In this document: positions 36,880-45,856 of the stretch, piece after piece
Layout: each line of letters begins with the position of its first letter
Position numbering within the stretch: position 1 is the stretch's first letter
Source: Ruminococcus sp.
GTDB taxonomy: Bacteria > Bacillota > Clostridia > Oscillospirales > Ruminococcaceae
Length of the DNA: 64,000 bases
Direction: 5' to 3'
Assembly: GCA_018376535.1 (NCBI GenBank)
Contig: JAHABC010000003.1
Span: forward strand, 1-64,000
Made by a program: the position numbers and the translations under genes
The notes under the pieces: generated by a model
Databases searched by the model: none
Seen by the model: only the letters and a program-made list of their open reading frames with translations
What the model was told of the DNA's origin: nothing

Positions 36880-37057
36880 AAAGGATACACCAGTCCTAAG
36901 ATAGTAAAATCCAGTTGGCTGTCCTTCCGTAATCAAAAGGCATAAACCTAAGCAATATAGGGAGTATTCCGACTTATGCCAAAGGCAATCACGGTAATGA
37001 TTGTTGCGACGGATTTTCACCGAACTTCCCTCTAATTCAAAACGAACCTATACTGTA
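36880..37057 (-). promoter_or_regulatory. cobalamin riboswitch (AdoCbl/B12 box) with terminator
   Basis: On the minus strand, about 37052 down to 36940, the conserved pieces of the cobalamin aptamer occur in order: GGGAAGTTCGGTGAAAATCC near 37030-37010, a CGTCGCAAC junction, and the B12 box AGTCGGAATACTCCC (about 36974-36960). A stem GGCATAA/TTATGCC encloses the box. Downstream, AAGGA and CCA segments pair with TGG and TCCTT before a T5 run at about 36885, which looks like an intrinsic terminator platform. Binding of cobalamin should switch off the six-gene operon below. Confidence 0.9.
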
Positions 37058-37299
37058 GAATATTATCATTGCATTTTGATTATACTACAATAATCATGCT
37101 TTGTCAAGAAATTTTTAACTTATACTATCATGAGAATATTTATTACAGAATTATTTTAATATTTTTGGATATAATAATCTATAGCATTATCATATACGCT
37201 TTGTGTGAAATCGATATCTTAAAGTATTTGTGAAATGTGTACAAATATTAGCCGAAAATTTCGTGAAAATGGTGTATTTACTTTTTGATTTTATTAGGT

Positions 37300-37334
37300 T
37301 ATAATATAATCAAAGATATGAAATTGATTTCATA
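37300..37334 (+). promoter_or_regulatory. -10 region and ScrR operator of the sucrose PTS operon
   Basis: Overlapping TATAAT boxes (37300-37305 and 37305-37310) are followed by TATGAAATTGATTTCATA (37317-37334), an inverted repeat with perfect 8-bp arms. The scrR promoter has a matching site, so this is the likely LacI-type repressor operator. The -35 box is weak. Confidence 0.78.
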
Positions 37335-37368
37335 TAATTCGTGAATATTTGATGAAAGGAATGATTTT

Positions 37369-38766
37369 ATGGACTTTAAAAAATCTGCTAGTGAAGTTCT
37401 TGACAAAATTGGTGGTAAAGAAAATTTAATATCAGCTGCCCATTGTGCTACTAGATTGCGTTTAGTAGTATCCGATGAAAAAATTATTCAAAAAGAAGAT
37501 ATTGAGGAAATCGATGGTGTAAAGGGTGTATTTATTGCACAAGGACAACTTCAAATAATATTCGGAACTGGTACTGTAAATAAAGTGTATGATGAGTTTA
37601 TAAAAGTTGCAGGAGTTCAAGAAACCTCTAAAGAGGATATGAAAAAAGAAGCTGCTAAAAAAGGAAATCTTCTACAAAGAGCGATTAAAACTCTAGGTGA
37701 TGTATTTGTTCCAATAATTCCAGCCATAGTAGCTGGTGGTTTGATTATGGGTATCATGGAGGCTTTAAACTTCATGAATAACAACGATATAATTAGTATA
37801 AATACTGATGGTTATTTGTATACCTTAATAAATCTACTTAGCAATAGTGCGTTCACATTCTTACAAATACTGATAGGTTTTAGTGCCGTTAAGACTTTCG
37901 GTGGTAATGGATATCTTGGTGCAGTATTAGGAATGTTTTTAATCCACCCAAGTATGCAGAATGCCTACACTGTAGCTACTGAAGGTTACGCTACTACTTA
38001 CAGTATATTTGGTCTATATGATGTTCCTCTAGTAGGATATCAAGGTCATGTAATACCAATAATAATAGCATCATTGATATTAGCTACCATTGAAAAGAAG
38101 TTACACAAAGTAGTCCCAGAAATTGTAGACTTATTTGTAACTCCATTAGTAAGTTTAGTAGTTACAGCTTTAGTAACTTACACATTCGTAGGACCAGTAT
38201 TTATATGGTTAGAAAATGGCATCTTAGATTTTGTACAATGGTTAATAACTATACCATTCGGAATAGGTAGCTTTTTAATGGGTGGAATATATTCCACAAC
38301 TGTAGTAGCAGGAATACATCATATGTATACCGTTATAGATTTAGGTCAACTTGCAGAGTATGGTTTCACATACTGGTTACCAATAGCATCAGCTGCCAAC
38401 GTTGCTCAAGGAGGAGCTTGTCTAGCAGTAGCTTGTAAGACTAAAAATGCTAAGATTAAATCCATGGCATTTCCATCAGCACTATCTTCAATGCTAGGAA
38501 TAACAGAACCTGCAATATTCGGTGTAAATATTAGATTTATAAAACCATTTATATGTGGTTCTATAGGTGGAGCTTGTGGAGCATTAGTAGCATCTTTAAT
38601 GCATCTAGGAGCAAAAGCCACTGGTGTTACTGGATTGTTCGGAATTTTATTACATTTACACGCTCCACTACAATATCTACTAGTTATGGTAGTTGCTATA
38701 GGTGTAGCATTTGTTCTAACATGGTTCTTTGGATATTCCGATGAAAAATGTTTAAACAAAAATTAA
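37369..38766 (+). CDS. scrA: PTS sucrose-type transporter EIIBC
   Basis: A 465-residue PTS permease. The EIIB domain (1-90) has the phosphorylated Cys26 in SAAHCATRLRL. The EIIC domain (about 105-460) has roughly ten membrane helices with GGLIMGIMEAL, HPSMQNAY and LGITEPAIFGVN. There is no EIIA domain, which is supplied by crr downstream. The sucrose assignment rests on the family and on the co-transcribed GH32 and fructokinase genes. Imported sucrose becomes sucrose-6-phosphate. RBS GAAAGGA. Confidence 0.92.
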   Translation: MDFKKSASEVLDKIGGKENLISAAHCATRLRLVVSDEKIIQKEDIEEIDGVKGVFIAQGQLQIIFGTGTVNKVYDEFIKVAGVQETSKEDMKKEAAKKGNLLQRAIKTLGDVFVPIIPAIVAGGLIMGIMEALNFMNNNDIISINTDGYLYTLINLLSNSAFTFLQILIGFSAVKTFGGNGYLGAVLGMFLIHPSMQNAYTVATEGYATTYSIFGLYDVPLVGYQGHVIPIIIASLILATIEKKLHKVVPEIVDLFVTPLVSLVVTALVTYTFVGPVFIWLENGILDFVQWLITIPFGIGSFLMGGIYSTTVVAGIHHMYTVIDLGQLAEYGFTYWLPIASAANVAQGGACLAVACKTKNAKIKSMAFPSALSSMLGITEPAIFGVNIRFIKPFICGSIGGACGALVASLMHLGAKATGVTGLFGILLHLHAPLQYLLVMVVAIGVAFVLTWFFGYSDEKCLNKN

Positions 38767-38824
38767 TCTGTTGAAAGTAAGGAAATAATATATATTAAGT
38801 AAGAAAGAAAACCACTCCCAAAAA

Positions 38825-38846
38825 GGAACGGCTGAAAAGCCGTTCC
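38825..38846 (+). other. perfect GAAA-tetraloop hairpin between scrA and scrB
   Basis: GGAACGGCT pairs with AGCCGTTCC around a GAAA loop. There is no T-run after it, so it is more likely an mRNA-stabilising or processing stem than a terminator. Confidence 0.7.
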
Positions 38847-38943
38847 AAATATAAAAAAGTTAAGTACTATAAATAATGAGTTTACTTGATAAATCTAAGT
38901 AAGCGTATTATTTAAAGCATTTAAAGTTAGGAGGATTTTATTT

Positions 38944-40335
38944 ATGAATGTTAGACAAAAAAATCTTTTAAAAGCGTGTGCCGCATTAGAGGGCAATGCT
39001 AGTACCGATACTAAATATAGACCAAAGTATCATATATCGCCAAAGGTAGGTTGGCTAAATGACCCTAATGGCTTGTGTCAACTTAATGGATTGTATCACA
39101 TATTCTATCAATACTCCCCTTTTGATACCAAACCTGGGCTTAACTACTGGGGACATTGCACTACTAAAGATTTCATACACTATGAATATCATGAACCTGC
39201 ACTATGCTCAGATGAAAAGTTCGATTGCCATGGAGTATATTCTGGTTCAGCTTTAATAGATGACAATACTTTGAATATCTTTTATACTGGAAACGTTAAG
39301 CAAGTAGGCGATTTCGATTACATCACCAAAGGCAGAGAACACAACACTATTAGACTAACTTCTAAAGATGGTTTTAACTTCTCTCAAAAACAACTATTGA
39401 TGACTAATAGTGACTATCCAAAAGATGTAACTTGTCACGTTCGTGACCCTAAGGTTTGGAAAGAAAATGGTTCATACTATATGGTATTGGGTTCTAGGCG
39501 TTTAGATGATGTTGGTGAAGTTTTAGTATATCAATCTAGCGACTTAAACTCTTGGAACTTAATAAATAGAATATCCACTAAAGAGAAGTTTGGCTATATG
39601 TGGGAATGTCCTGATATGTACGACTTTGATGGTACTAAAGTATTAGCAGTATCGCCACAAGGTATTGAACCTAATGGATATCTTTATAACAATATCTATC
39701 AAAGTGGATACTTCGTACTAAACGGTGACTTCACTGGAAACTATTCTCTAAGCGACTTCACCGAACTAGATAACGGTTTTGACTTCTATGCTCCACAATC
39801 TTTTGTAGATGAAAATAACAGACGTATATTAATCGCATGGCTTGGACTTCCAGATATAGATGATTTATATTCCAACCCTACTGGCGATTGGGTTCATATG
39901 TTGACTATTCCAAGAGAGTTATCTTTTAAAGATGGAAAAGTATATCAACAACCACTAGAGGAACTTACAATGTTAAGAAAATCTACTAATAACTTTTCTT
40001 GTAACGGTAAAAGAAGTTTTCACATAGATACCACCTTTGAATTGATAGTCGAAAATTTAAAAGATATCTTTACAATTAATTTAGATGATGTTATAATTTC
40101 ATATAATAGCAAAATATTCAAGTTAGAGTTTGGTAATAGTGGCATGGGCAGAACCTTTAGAGCTATAGAAACTAACAATGTATATAAAGTTCAAATATTC
40201 TGCGATAATTCTTCTTTAGAAATATTCTTAAATGATGGCGAATATGTACTATCTAGTAGATTTTATCCTAATGAAGAAATTTTAAACGTTGCTATAGAAA
40301 CTACTTCAGCTGATGTTAAACTATTTGAAATTTAA
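38944..40335 (+). CDS. scrB: GH32 sucrose-6-phosphate hydrolase
   Basis: A 463-residue cytosolic invertase with no signal peptide. The GH32 motifs are present: the nucleophile Asp40 in WLNDPNG, RDPKV, and the acid/base in WECPD. A C-terminal beta-sandwich follows the five-bladed propeller. It splits sucrose-6-phosphate into glucose-6-phosphate and fructose. It lies between scrA and scrK. TTAGGAGG precedes the ATG. Confidence 0.95.
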   Translation: MNVRQKNLLKACAALEGNASTDTKYRPKYHISPKVGWLNDPNGLCQLNGLYHIFYQYSPFDTKPGLNYWGHCTTKDFIHYEYHEPALCSDEKFDCHGVYSGSALIDDNTLNIFYTGNVKQVGDFDYITKGREHNTIRLTSKDGFNFSQKQLLMTNSDYPKDVTCHVRDPKVWKENGSYYMVLGSRRLDDVGEVLVYQSSDLNSWNLINRISTKEKFGYMWECPDMYDFDGTKVLAVSPQGIEPNGYLYNNIYQSGYFVLNGDFTGNYSLSDFTELDNGFDFYAPQSFVDENNRRILIAWLGLPDIDDLYSNPTGDWVHMLTIPRELSFKDGKVYQQPLEELTMLRKSTNNFSCNGKRSFHIDTTFELIVENLKDIFTINLDDVIISYNSKIFKLEFGNSGMGRTFRAIETNNVYKVQIFCDNSSLEIFLNDGEYVLSSRFYPNEEILNVAIETTSADVKLFEI

Positions 40336-40354
40336 TCTAAAATGAGGTGTATGT

Positions 40355-41332
40355 ATGAAAAAAGTAATATCTATTGGTGAGGCTTTAATAGATTTCATTC
40401 CACATGAAAAAAATTGTCTATTAAAAGAGGTATCCAGTTTTGAACGTGTATGTGGAGGTGCTCCAACTAATGTATGTGCAGTAGTATCTAAGTTAGGAGG
40501 AAGTTCCAAAATAATAACCAAACTTGGAACAGATGCCTTTGGAGATTATATTATAGATACTCTTAATAACGTAAACGTAGATACATCATGTATACTACGC
40601 ACCGATAAAGCTAATACTTGTTTAGCATTTGTATCGCTTAAAGATGATGGTAATAGAGATTTTTCATTCTATCGCAATCCAAGTGCAGATATGCTACTAG
40701 ATAAGAATGAATTACAATCTAGTTGGTTTGATGATATAGGAGTTTTACACTTCTGTTCAGTGGCACTAGTGGAAAGTCCTATGAAATACGCTCACATTGA
40801 AGCCATCAAGATAGCCAAGCAAAAAGATGCAATCATAAGTTTTGACCCTAACGTTAGACTTCCATTGTGGAAAAATCATGATGAGTGCAGAAAGACCATC
40901 AACGAATACTTGCAGTATGCAGATTTATTAAAAATTTCCGATGAAGAAGTAGAGTTCATAACTGGTTTAGATATAGAAAAAGCATCTAAAAAACTACTAA
41001 GTGGAAATATAAAAATCATTTTATACTCAATGGGCAAAGATGGTGCTATGATTATAACTAAAAATGGTTCTGTTAAAGTTCCACCTGTAGACGTAAAAGC
41101 TATAGATACTACTGGTGCAGGTGATAGCATAATAGGTGCATTTTTATACTGTCTATCTAAAGATGGCATTACACCTAAAGATTTAGAAAATCTATCTCTT
41201 AAAAAAATAGAAGAATATTTAAAGTTTTCCAACTACTATTCCAGTTATAGCATACTTGGTAAAGGAGCAATAAACTCTTATGCTACCTTAGACCAAATTG
41301 AAGATTTTATATCACAACATGAAAATAGATAA
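40355..41332 (+). CDS. scrK: PfkB-family fructokinase
   Basis: A 325-residue ribokinase-fold sugar kinase. It begins SIGEALIDFIP, with GGAPTNVCAVVSKLGG for sugar binding and the catalytic-base motif DTTGAGDSIIGAF near the C-terminus. It phosphorylates the fructose released by ScrB to fructose-6-phosphate. It follows scrB by 19 nt. Confidence 0.94.
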   Translation: MKKVISIGEALIDFIPHEKNCLLKEVSSFERVCGGAPTNVCAVVSKLGGSSKIITKLGTDAFGDYIIDTLNNVNVDTSCILRTDKANTCLAFVSLKDDGNRDFSFYRNPSADMLLDKNELQSSWFDDIGVLHFCSVALVESPMKYAHIEAIKIAKQKDAIISFDPNVRLPLWKNHDECRKTINEYLQYADLLKISDEEVEFITGLDIEKASKKLLSGNIKIILYSMGKDGAMIITKNGSVKVPPVDVKAIDTTGAGDSIIGAFLYCLSKDGITPKDLENLSLKKIEEYLKFSNYYSSYSILGKGAINSYATLDQIEDFISQHENR

Positions 41333-41355
41333 TATTTAATGAAAGGTTGTTTATT

Positions 41356-41856
41356 ATGTTCGGATTTTTTAAAAAAGATAAGGAAAGTACTCCAAATAGA
41401 ACAGAATTAGTAGCTGTTCAAAACGGCACTATAGTCAAAGTTGAAAATCTTCCTGACCCAGTATTCTCTGAAAAAATGCTTGGCGATGGCTTTGCAATAC
41501 TTCCTAATAATGATGGTACTGTAGTATCTCCAATAGATGCCACTATTGAAGAAGTTCAAGATACTCTACACGCATACTGTCTACACACTAATGATGGCTT
41601 AGATATATTAGTTCATATAGGAATAAATACAGTATCGCTTAATGGTGAAGGATTTAAACCTAAGGTTAAAAAGGGGCAAAAAGTAAAAGCTGGTGACGTT
41701 CTTGCATCTGTAGATTTAGACTATATTAAATCTAAGGGATTACCTACTTACACTGTAGTTCTAGTAACTAATATCGATGAATTAAAAGATTTTAATATCT
41801 CTGCTAACAAAGACGCCGTATCTGGTGAAACTGTAGTAATGACTTACAATAAATAA
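41356..41856 (+). CDS. crr: PTS glucose-type EIIA (Crr)
   Basis: A 166-residue soluble EIIA. The phosphorylated histidine is His87 in LVHIGINTVSL, with the supporting His72 in LHAYCLHTNDG. It passes phosphate from HPr to the sucrose EIIBC, which lacks its own EIIA domain. I chose the ATG at 41356, 9 nt after GAAAGG, over an in-frame TTG at 41347. Confidence 0.94.
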   Translation: MFGFFKKDKESTPNRTELVAVQNGTIVKVENLPDPVFSEKMLGDGFAILPNNDGTVVSPIDATIEEVQDTLHAYCLHTNDGLDILVHIGINTVSLNGEGFKPKVKKGQKVKAGDVLASVDLDYIKSKGLPTYTVVLVTNIDELKDFNISANKDAVSGETVVMTYNK

Positions 41857-41871
41857 TGGAGGTTGATTAAT

Positions 41872-42129
41872 ATGAAAGAAATTAAATATGTTATCACTGA
41901 TGAAAATGGTATCCACGCAAGACCTGCTGGAATTTTAGTCAAAAAGGCTAAAGAGTTCAACTCTAACATTAAGATTACTAAAGTTGGTAAATCTGCTGAT
42001 GCCAAAAAACTATTCAACGTTATGGGACTAGCCGTAAAACAAGGCGATGAAATAATTGTAACTATCGATGGTGAGGACGAAAACACTGCAACTCAAGAAC
42101 TACAAGAATTTTTATCTAATAACTTATAA
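41872..42129 (+). CDS. ptsH: HPr phosphocarrier protein lacking Ser46
   Basis: An 85-residue HPr. The catalytic His15 is in GIHARPA. The position normally holding the regulatory Ser46 (AKSIM in typical Firmicute HPr) is Lys46 in AKKLF, so the usual HPr kinase/phosphorylase target is missing. The protein should still carry phosphate from EI to EIIA. The start at 41872 follows GGAGG. Confidence 0.94.
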   Translation: MKEIKYVITDENGIHARPAGILVKKAKEFNSNIKITKVGKSADAKKLFNVMGLAVKQGDEIIVTIDGEDENTATQELQEFLSNNL

Positions 42130-42194
42130 TAATAGATAATGGAACACTAGCTTTAGTGTTCCATTATAATGCAAATTCAAAGGACGGTGATTTT

Positions 42195-43826
42195 ATGGTA
42201 ATCATACAAGGTAAGAGCGTGTATAAAGGTATTGCTATAGGTAAGATATCTTTTTTTAAACGTGGAAAGTTAGACGTTTCTAAGATTAATATTGAAAATC
42301 CCACTAAAGAGATAGAACGCTTTAACATAGCAAAAGAAAAATCTATACAACAACTAAATGATTTATATGAAAAGGCTTTAGCTGAAACTGGTGAGGAAAA
42401 CGCTCAAATATTTGAAATACATCAAATGATGCTTGAAGATGATGACTACAATCAATCCATTTTAGATATGATTAATCAAGAAAGAGTAAATTCGGAATAT
42501 GCTGTAAACGAAACGGGCAAAAACTTTGCTGAAATGTTCTCATCAATGGAGGACGAATATATGAACGCTCGTGCCGTAGATGTCAAAGATATATCGGATA
42601 GAATTTTAAAAAATCTAACTGGTGCAAGTTTAGATAACTCTACTAATGAAAAGTGTATAATATGTGCTGACGATTTATCTCCTAGTGAAACCATTCAACT
42701 AGATAAAAATAAGGTTCTTGCATTTGTTACATCTAAGGGGTCGGCAAATTCGCACACTTCCATACTAGCTAGAACCATGAACATTCCAGCAATAATCGGC
42801 ATTGGTGATGCCTTATTAAATCCAATATACGACGGAAAGATGGCTATTGTAGATGGTTACAATGGAACTCTATACATCGAACCTGAAGAACCTATACTCC
42901 GTGAAATGAAACATAAACTTCAAAGCGATATCAACGAAAGATTAGCTTTGAACGGCTTAAAAGGAAAGTCTAACACTACCATAGATGGAACTACTATCAA
43001 CGTATTTGCCAACATAGGTGGCGTAAGCGATTTAACTAAAGTTATAGAAAATGATGCAAGTGGTATAGGTCTATTTAGAAGTGAATTTTTATATCTTGAA
43101 AGTGAGGACTATCCATCAGAGGAAAAACAGTTCCAAAGTTACAAGAAGGTTCTTGAAACCATGGGCGATAAAAAAGTCGTGGTTAGAACCTTAGACATAG
43201 GTGCTGACAAACAGATAGACTATTTCGGTCTTGATAAGGAAGACAATCCAGCTATGGGATACAGAGCCATTAGAATATGTCTTGATAGACAACATATCTT
43301 TAAGACTCAACTTAGAGCGTTATTTAGAGCATCTGTATATGGAAACTTAGCCATTATGTTCCCCATGATTATATCCAAAGATGAAGTATTAGAAATAAAA
43401 TCCATTATAGATACAGTAAAATCAGAACTAAAAGCAGAAAACATTCCATTTTCGGATAACGTTGAAATTGGTATCATGATAGAAACTCCAGCAGCTGCCA
43501 TAATAAGCGATATATTAGCTCCAGAAGTAGACTTCTTTAGTATTGGAACTAACGATTTATCTCAATACACTTTGGCTATAGATAGACAGAATCAAAAGTT
43601 AGAGAACTTTTTCAATCCACACCATGAGGCAATCTTAAGATTGATTAAGTTGACTATAGACAATGCTCATAAAAATAACATATGGGTTGGCATATGTGGA
43701 GAGTTAGGCAGTGATACATCTTTAACGGAAACTTTTCTAAAGATGGGTGTTGATGAACTTTCAGTATCTGCACCATGTGTACTTCCTATTAGAAACAAAA
43801 TCCGAAGTTTAGATTTATCCAAATAG
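42195..43826 (+). CDS. ptsI: PTS Enzyme I
   Basis: A 543-residue phosphoenolpyruvate-protein phosphotransferase. The phosphorylated His187 is in GSANSHTSILARTMNIPA. The PEP-binding barrel shows GIGLFRSEFLYL, AMGYRAIRI, MIETPAAAI, FSIGTNDLSQYT and the GICGELG block. The start at 42195 follows AGGACGGTG. Its location after crr and ptsH gives a complete sucrose PTS in one locus. Confidence 0.95.
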   Translation: MVIIQGKSVYKGIAIGKISFFKRGKLDVSKINIENPTKEIERFNIAKEKSIQQLNDLYEKALAETGEENAQIFEIHQMMLEDDDYNQSILDMINQERVNSEYAVNETGKNFAEMFSSMEDEYMNARAVDVKDISDRILKNLTGASLDNSTNEKCIICADDLSPSETIQLDKNKVLAFVTSKGSANSHTSILARTMNIPAIIGIGDALLNPIYDGKMAIVDGYNGTLYIEPEEPILREMKHKLQSDINERLALNGLKGKSNTTIDGTTINVFANIGGVSDLTKVIENDASGIGLFRSEFLYLESEDYPSEEKQFQSYKKVLETMGDKKVVVRTLDIGADKQIDYFGLDKEDNPAMGYRAIRICLDRQHIFKTQLRALFRASVYGNLAIMFPMIISKDEVLEIKSIIDTVKSELKAENIPFSDNVEIGIMIETPAAAIISDILAPEVDFFSIGTNDLSQYTLAIDRQNQKLENFFNPHHEAILRLIKLTIDNAHKNNIWVGICGELGSDTSLTETFLKMGVDELSVSAPCVLPIRNKIRSLDLSK

Positions 43827-43829
43827 ATT

Positions 43830-43867
43830 AAAAGTGAGATGTAAGTATATTACATCTCACTTTTTTC
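43830..43867. terminator. bidirectional terminator between ptsI and scrR
   Basis: Fifteen-base-pair perfect stem (43830-43844 with 43850-43864), 5-nt loop, flanked by an A-run and a T-run. Confidence 0.9.
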
Positions 43868-44849
43868 ACTTAGTAGATTGTCTATCTACTATTTCATAGC
43901 CCAACCTATACTGTTTAACGATATTCTTATTACTTTCCAAATTTTCAAGGAGTATATTACAAGCCTCTTTGCCACCAGTGACGTAGTATAGATGTGCAGA
44001 AGATAATGTAGGCGTACATAGATTAGACATCTTAGAATCTCCTATAGATATTATTTTGACATCTTTAGGAATTTGTATATTATGTTCTTGTAGACTTTTC
44101 ATAGCACCAAGAGCGATATTATCAGTAGCACAAAATAGACCGTCAAAACTTTCATTTAAATCAAGTAATCTGTTCATAGTTTTGTAGCTACTGTCACTGT
44201 TGAAATCGCACTCACACATTAGCTTAGAATTGATTACAAGGTTATTATCATTAAGGGCAGAAGTAAAGCCATCTAAACGAGATTTACCAGCAGATTTATC
44301 TTTAATAGTAACACCAATGTAGGCTATATTTTTGCAATTAGCTTTTATAAGTCTTTCAGTTGCTCCATAAGATGCTCCAAAGTCATCATAATATACGCAA
44401 GAGGTTCTTTTTTCAAACTGACCTAGCACCACTATAGGCTTAGAGTAATCCTCAATAAGTTTGTAGTGTTTTTTAGTAAGAATAGTACCTATTAGAATAA
44501 CTCCATCGACGGTATTATTTTTAAATATAGATAAAAATTCCAACTCTTTATCAACCGAATTATCGGTATTAGCCAATAGAATATTATACTTAGTATTCTG
44601 TAGTTGTAAGGTGATACCTTGAACCATCTTAGATATAGATTCCGAATTTATCTTAGGGACTATAACTCCTATTAGATTATTTTTTTTAGTTCTTAAAGTT
44701 TGAGCCGATGTCAATGGAATATATCCAGTTTCCTCGATAACCTTTTTAATCTTCTGTTTTTTTTCTTCGCTCACATAACCATTATTTAAATATCTGGATA
44801 CAGTTGCAGGTGATACTCCAGCCAATTCTGCTATTTTAGATATGTTCAT
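43866..44849 (-). CDS. scrR: LacI-family repressor of the sucrose locus
   Basis: A 327-residue regulator. The N-terminal LacI helix-turn-helix is MNISKIAELAGVSPATVSRYLNNG, with the minor-groove hinge TLRTKKNNLIGVIVP. A periplasmic-binding-protein-like effector domain follows. It is convergent with the PTS operon. Similar palindromes lie just after the -10 boxes of scrA and of its own gene, which indicates repression of sucrose uptake and autoregulation. Confidence 0.9.
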   Translation of the reverse strand: MNISKIAELAGVSPATVSRYLNNGYVSEEKKQKIKKVIEETGYIPLTSAQTLRTKKNNLIGVIVPKINSESISKMVQGITLQLQNTKYNILLANTDNSVDKELEFLSIFKNNTVDGVILIGTILTKKHYKLIEDYSKPIVVLGQFEKRTSCVYYDDFGASYGATERLIKANCKNIAYIGVTIKDKSAGKSRLDGFTSALNDNNLVINSKLMCECDFNSDSSYKTMNRLLDLNESFDGLFCATDNIALGAMKSLQEHNIQIPKDVKIISIGDSKMSNLCTPTLSSAHLYYVTGGKEACNILLENLESNKNIVKQYRLGYEIVDRQSTK

Positions 44850-44873
44850 ATAAACAACTCCTTTTTACTTCAA

Positions 44874-44891
44874 TATGATACCGATTTCATA
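44874..44891 (-). promoter_or_regulatory. ScrR operator at the scrR promoter
   Basis: TATGATACCGATTTCATA shares one perfect 8-bp arm and the 18-bp length with the scrA operator. On the minus strand it lies about 10 nt after a TATAAT box, the same geometry as at scrA. Confidence 0.72.
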
Positions 44892-45157
44892 TTTTATATT
44901 ATAACATTTATTTAAAAAAATTCAATACATTTTAAAAAATAATGATTAAAAAAATTTCATTCAATAAGAATTTCACATAGCTACTAACATAATTTTGACG
45001 CACTAATTTTAATACTATCGATTTTTTAAATTTTTTAGATTTTTTTAAAAAAAATTTAAAAAACACTTGATTTTTTTGTGCAGTTGTGATATAATGTAAA
45101 CATAATAATTAATGCAATTGTTAAAAGTAACAGTTGTGTTATAAGGGAGGAATTCTT
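44892..45157. other. gene-free, extremely AT-rich region before hpf
   Basis: It contains long A and T runs and the hpf promoter at 45067-45095 (TTGATT, 17 nt, extended TGTGATATAAT). I see no coding sequence. Confidence 0.7.
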
Positions 45158-45688
45158 TTGAAAACTACAATTACAGCTAAAAAAATGCAAATACCACAAA
45201 CTTTCGGAGAGTATGCCGAAAAGAAAATCAATGTTAAGTTAGATAAGTTCTTCGGTGAGGAAGCTGATGCTAAGGTAATCATTGCAGAACATAAAAATCA
45301 AATTATCATTGAGCTTACTGTACGTTATAATGGTATAATCTACCGTGCAGAACAAACAGCTATCGATAAGGAAGATGCCCTTGATGCTTGTATCGACAAG
45401 ATTGTTCGTCAAATTCGTAAAAATAAAACTAAGGTTGAAAAACGTCTAAAAGATAACGCTTTCAAAGGTCTTGTTGCTGATACTATCGATGGTGAACAGG
45501 CTGACTATGATGTAGTTAAACATAAAACTTTCGTTCTTCGTCCTATGGACGTTGATGAGGCTATACTACAAATGAATATGCTTGGTCATAATTTCTTTGT
45601 ATTCTTAAATGCAGAAACTGGTTCTACTAACGTTGTTTATAAACGTGATGAGGGTAACTACTCAGTTCTTGAACCTACTATTGAATAG
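45158..45688 (+). CDS. hpf: long-form ribosome hibernation-promoting factor
   Basis: A 176-residue protein with the long HPF architecture. The N-terminal ribosome-binding domain (1-100; TITAKKMQIPQTFGEYAEKKI, then strands ending in DKIVRQIRKNKTK) is joined to a C-terminal dimerisation domain (about 120-176; VVKHKTFVLRPMDVDEAILQMNMLGHNFFVFLN). It dimerises 70S ribosomes in stationary phase. The start is a TTG at 45158, set by GGGAGG 7 nt upstream. Confidence 0.95.
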   Translation: MKTTITAKKMQIPQTFGEYAEKKINVKLDKFFGEEADAKVIIAEHKNQIIIELTVRYNGIIYRAEQTAIDKEDALDACIDKIVRQIRKNKTKVEKRLKDNAFKGLVADTIDGEQADYDVVKHKTFVLRPMDVDEAILQMNMLGHNFFVFLNAETGSTNVVYKRDEGNYSVLEPTIE

Positions 45689-45722
45689 ATTTTGCCTACT
45701 AATTTAATTGAATAAAATATAA

Positions 45723-45758
45723 TAACCAGTATATCTAATCTGATATACTGGTTACTTT
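45723..45758 (+). terminator. terminator after hpf
   Basis: Thirteen-base-pair perfect stem TAACCAGTATATC (45723-45735) with GATATACTGGTTA (45742-45754). The following T-tract is short. Confidence 0.7.
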
Positions 45759-45814
45759 ATCAACGTATTTATGTTGCTATACTAATAATTAATTTTTCAT
45801 AATATATCCTTTCT

Positions 45815-45849
45815 GAAAAAAGATAAGTCTAGTACTATACTAGACTTAT
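45815..45849 (-). terminator. terminator of the WYL/DUF3783 operon
   Basis: ATAAGTCTAGT (45823-45833) pairs with ACTAGACTTAT (45839-45849). On the minus strand it is followed by a six-T run. Confidence 0.82.
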
Positions 45850-45856
45850 TTTTATA

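Noticed and set aside
38406..38759. 117-residue open frame antisense to scrA
   Set aside because: A shadow of the EIIC coding sequence, without a ribosome binding site or recognisable motifs.
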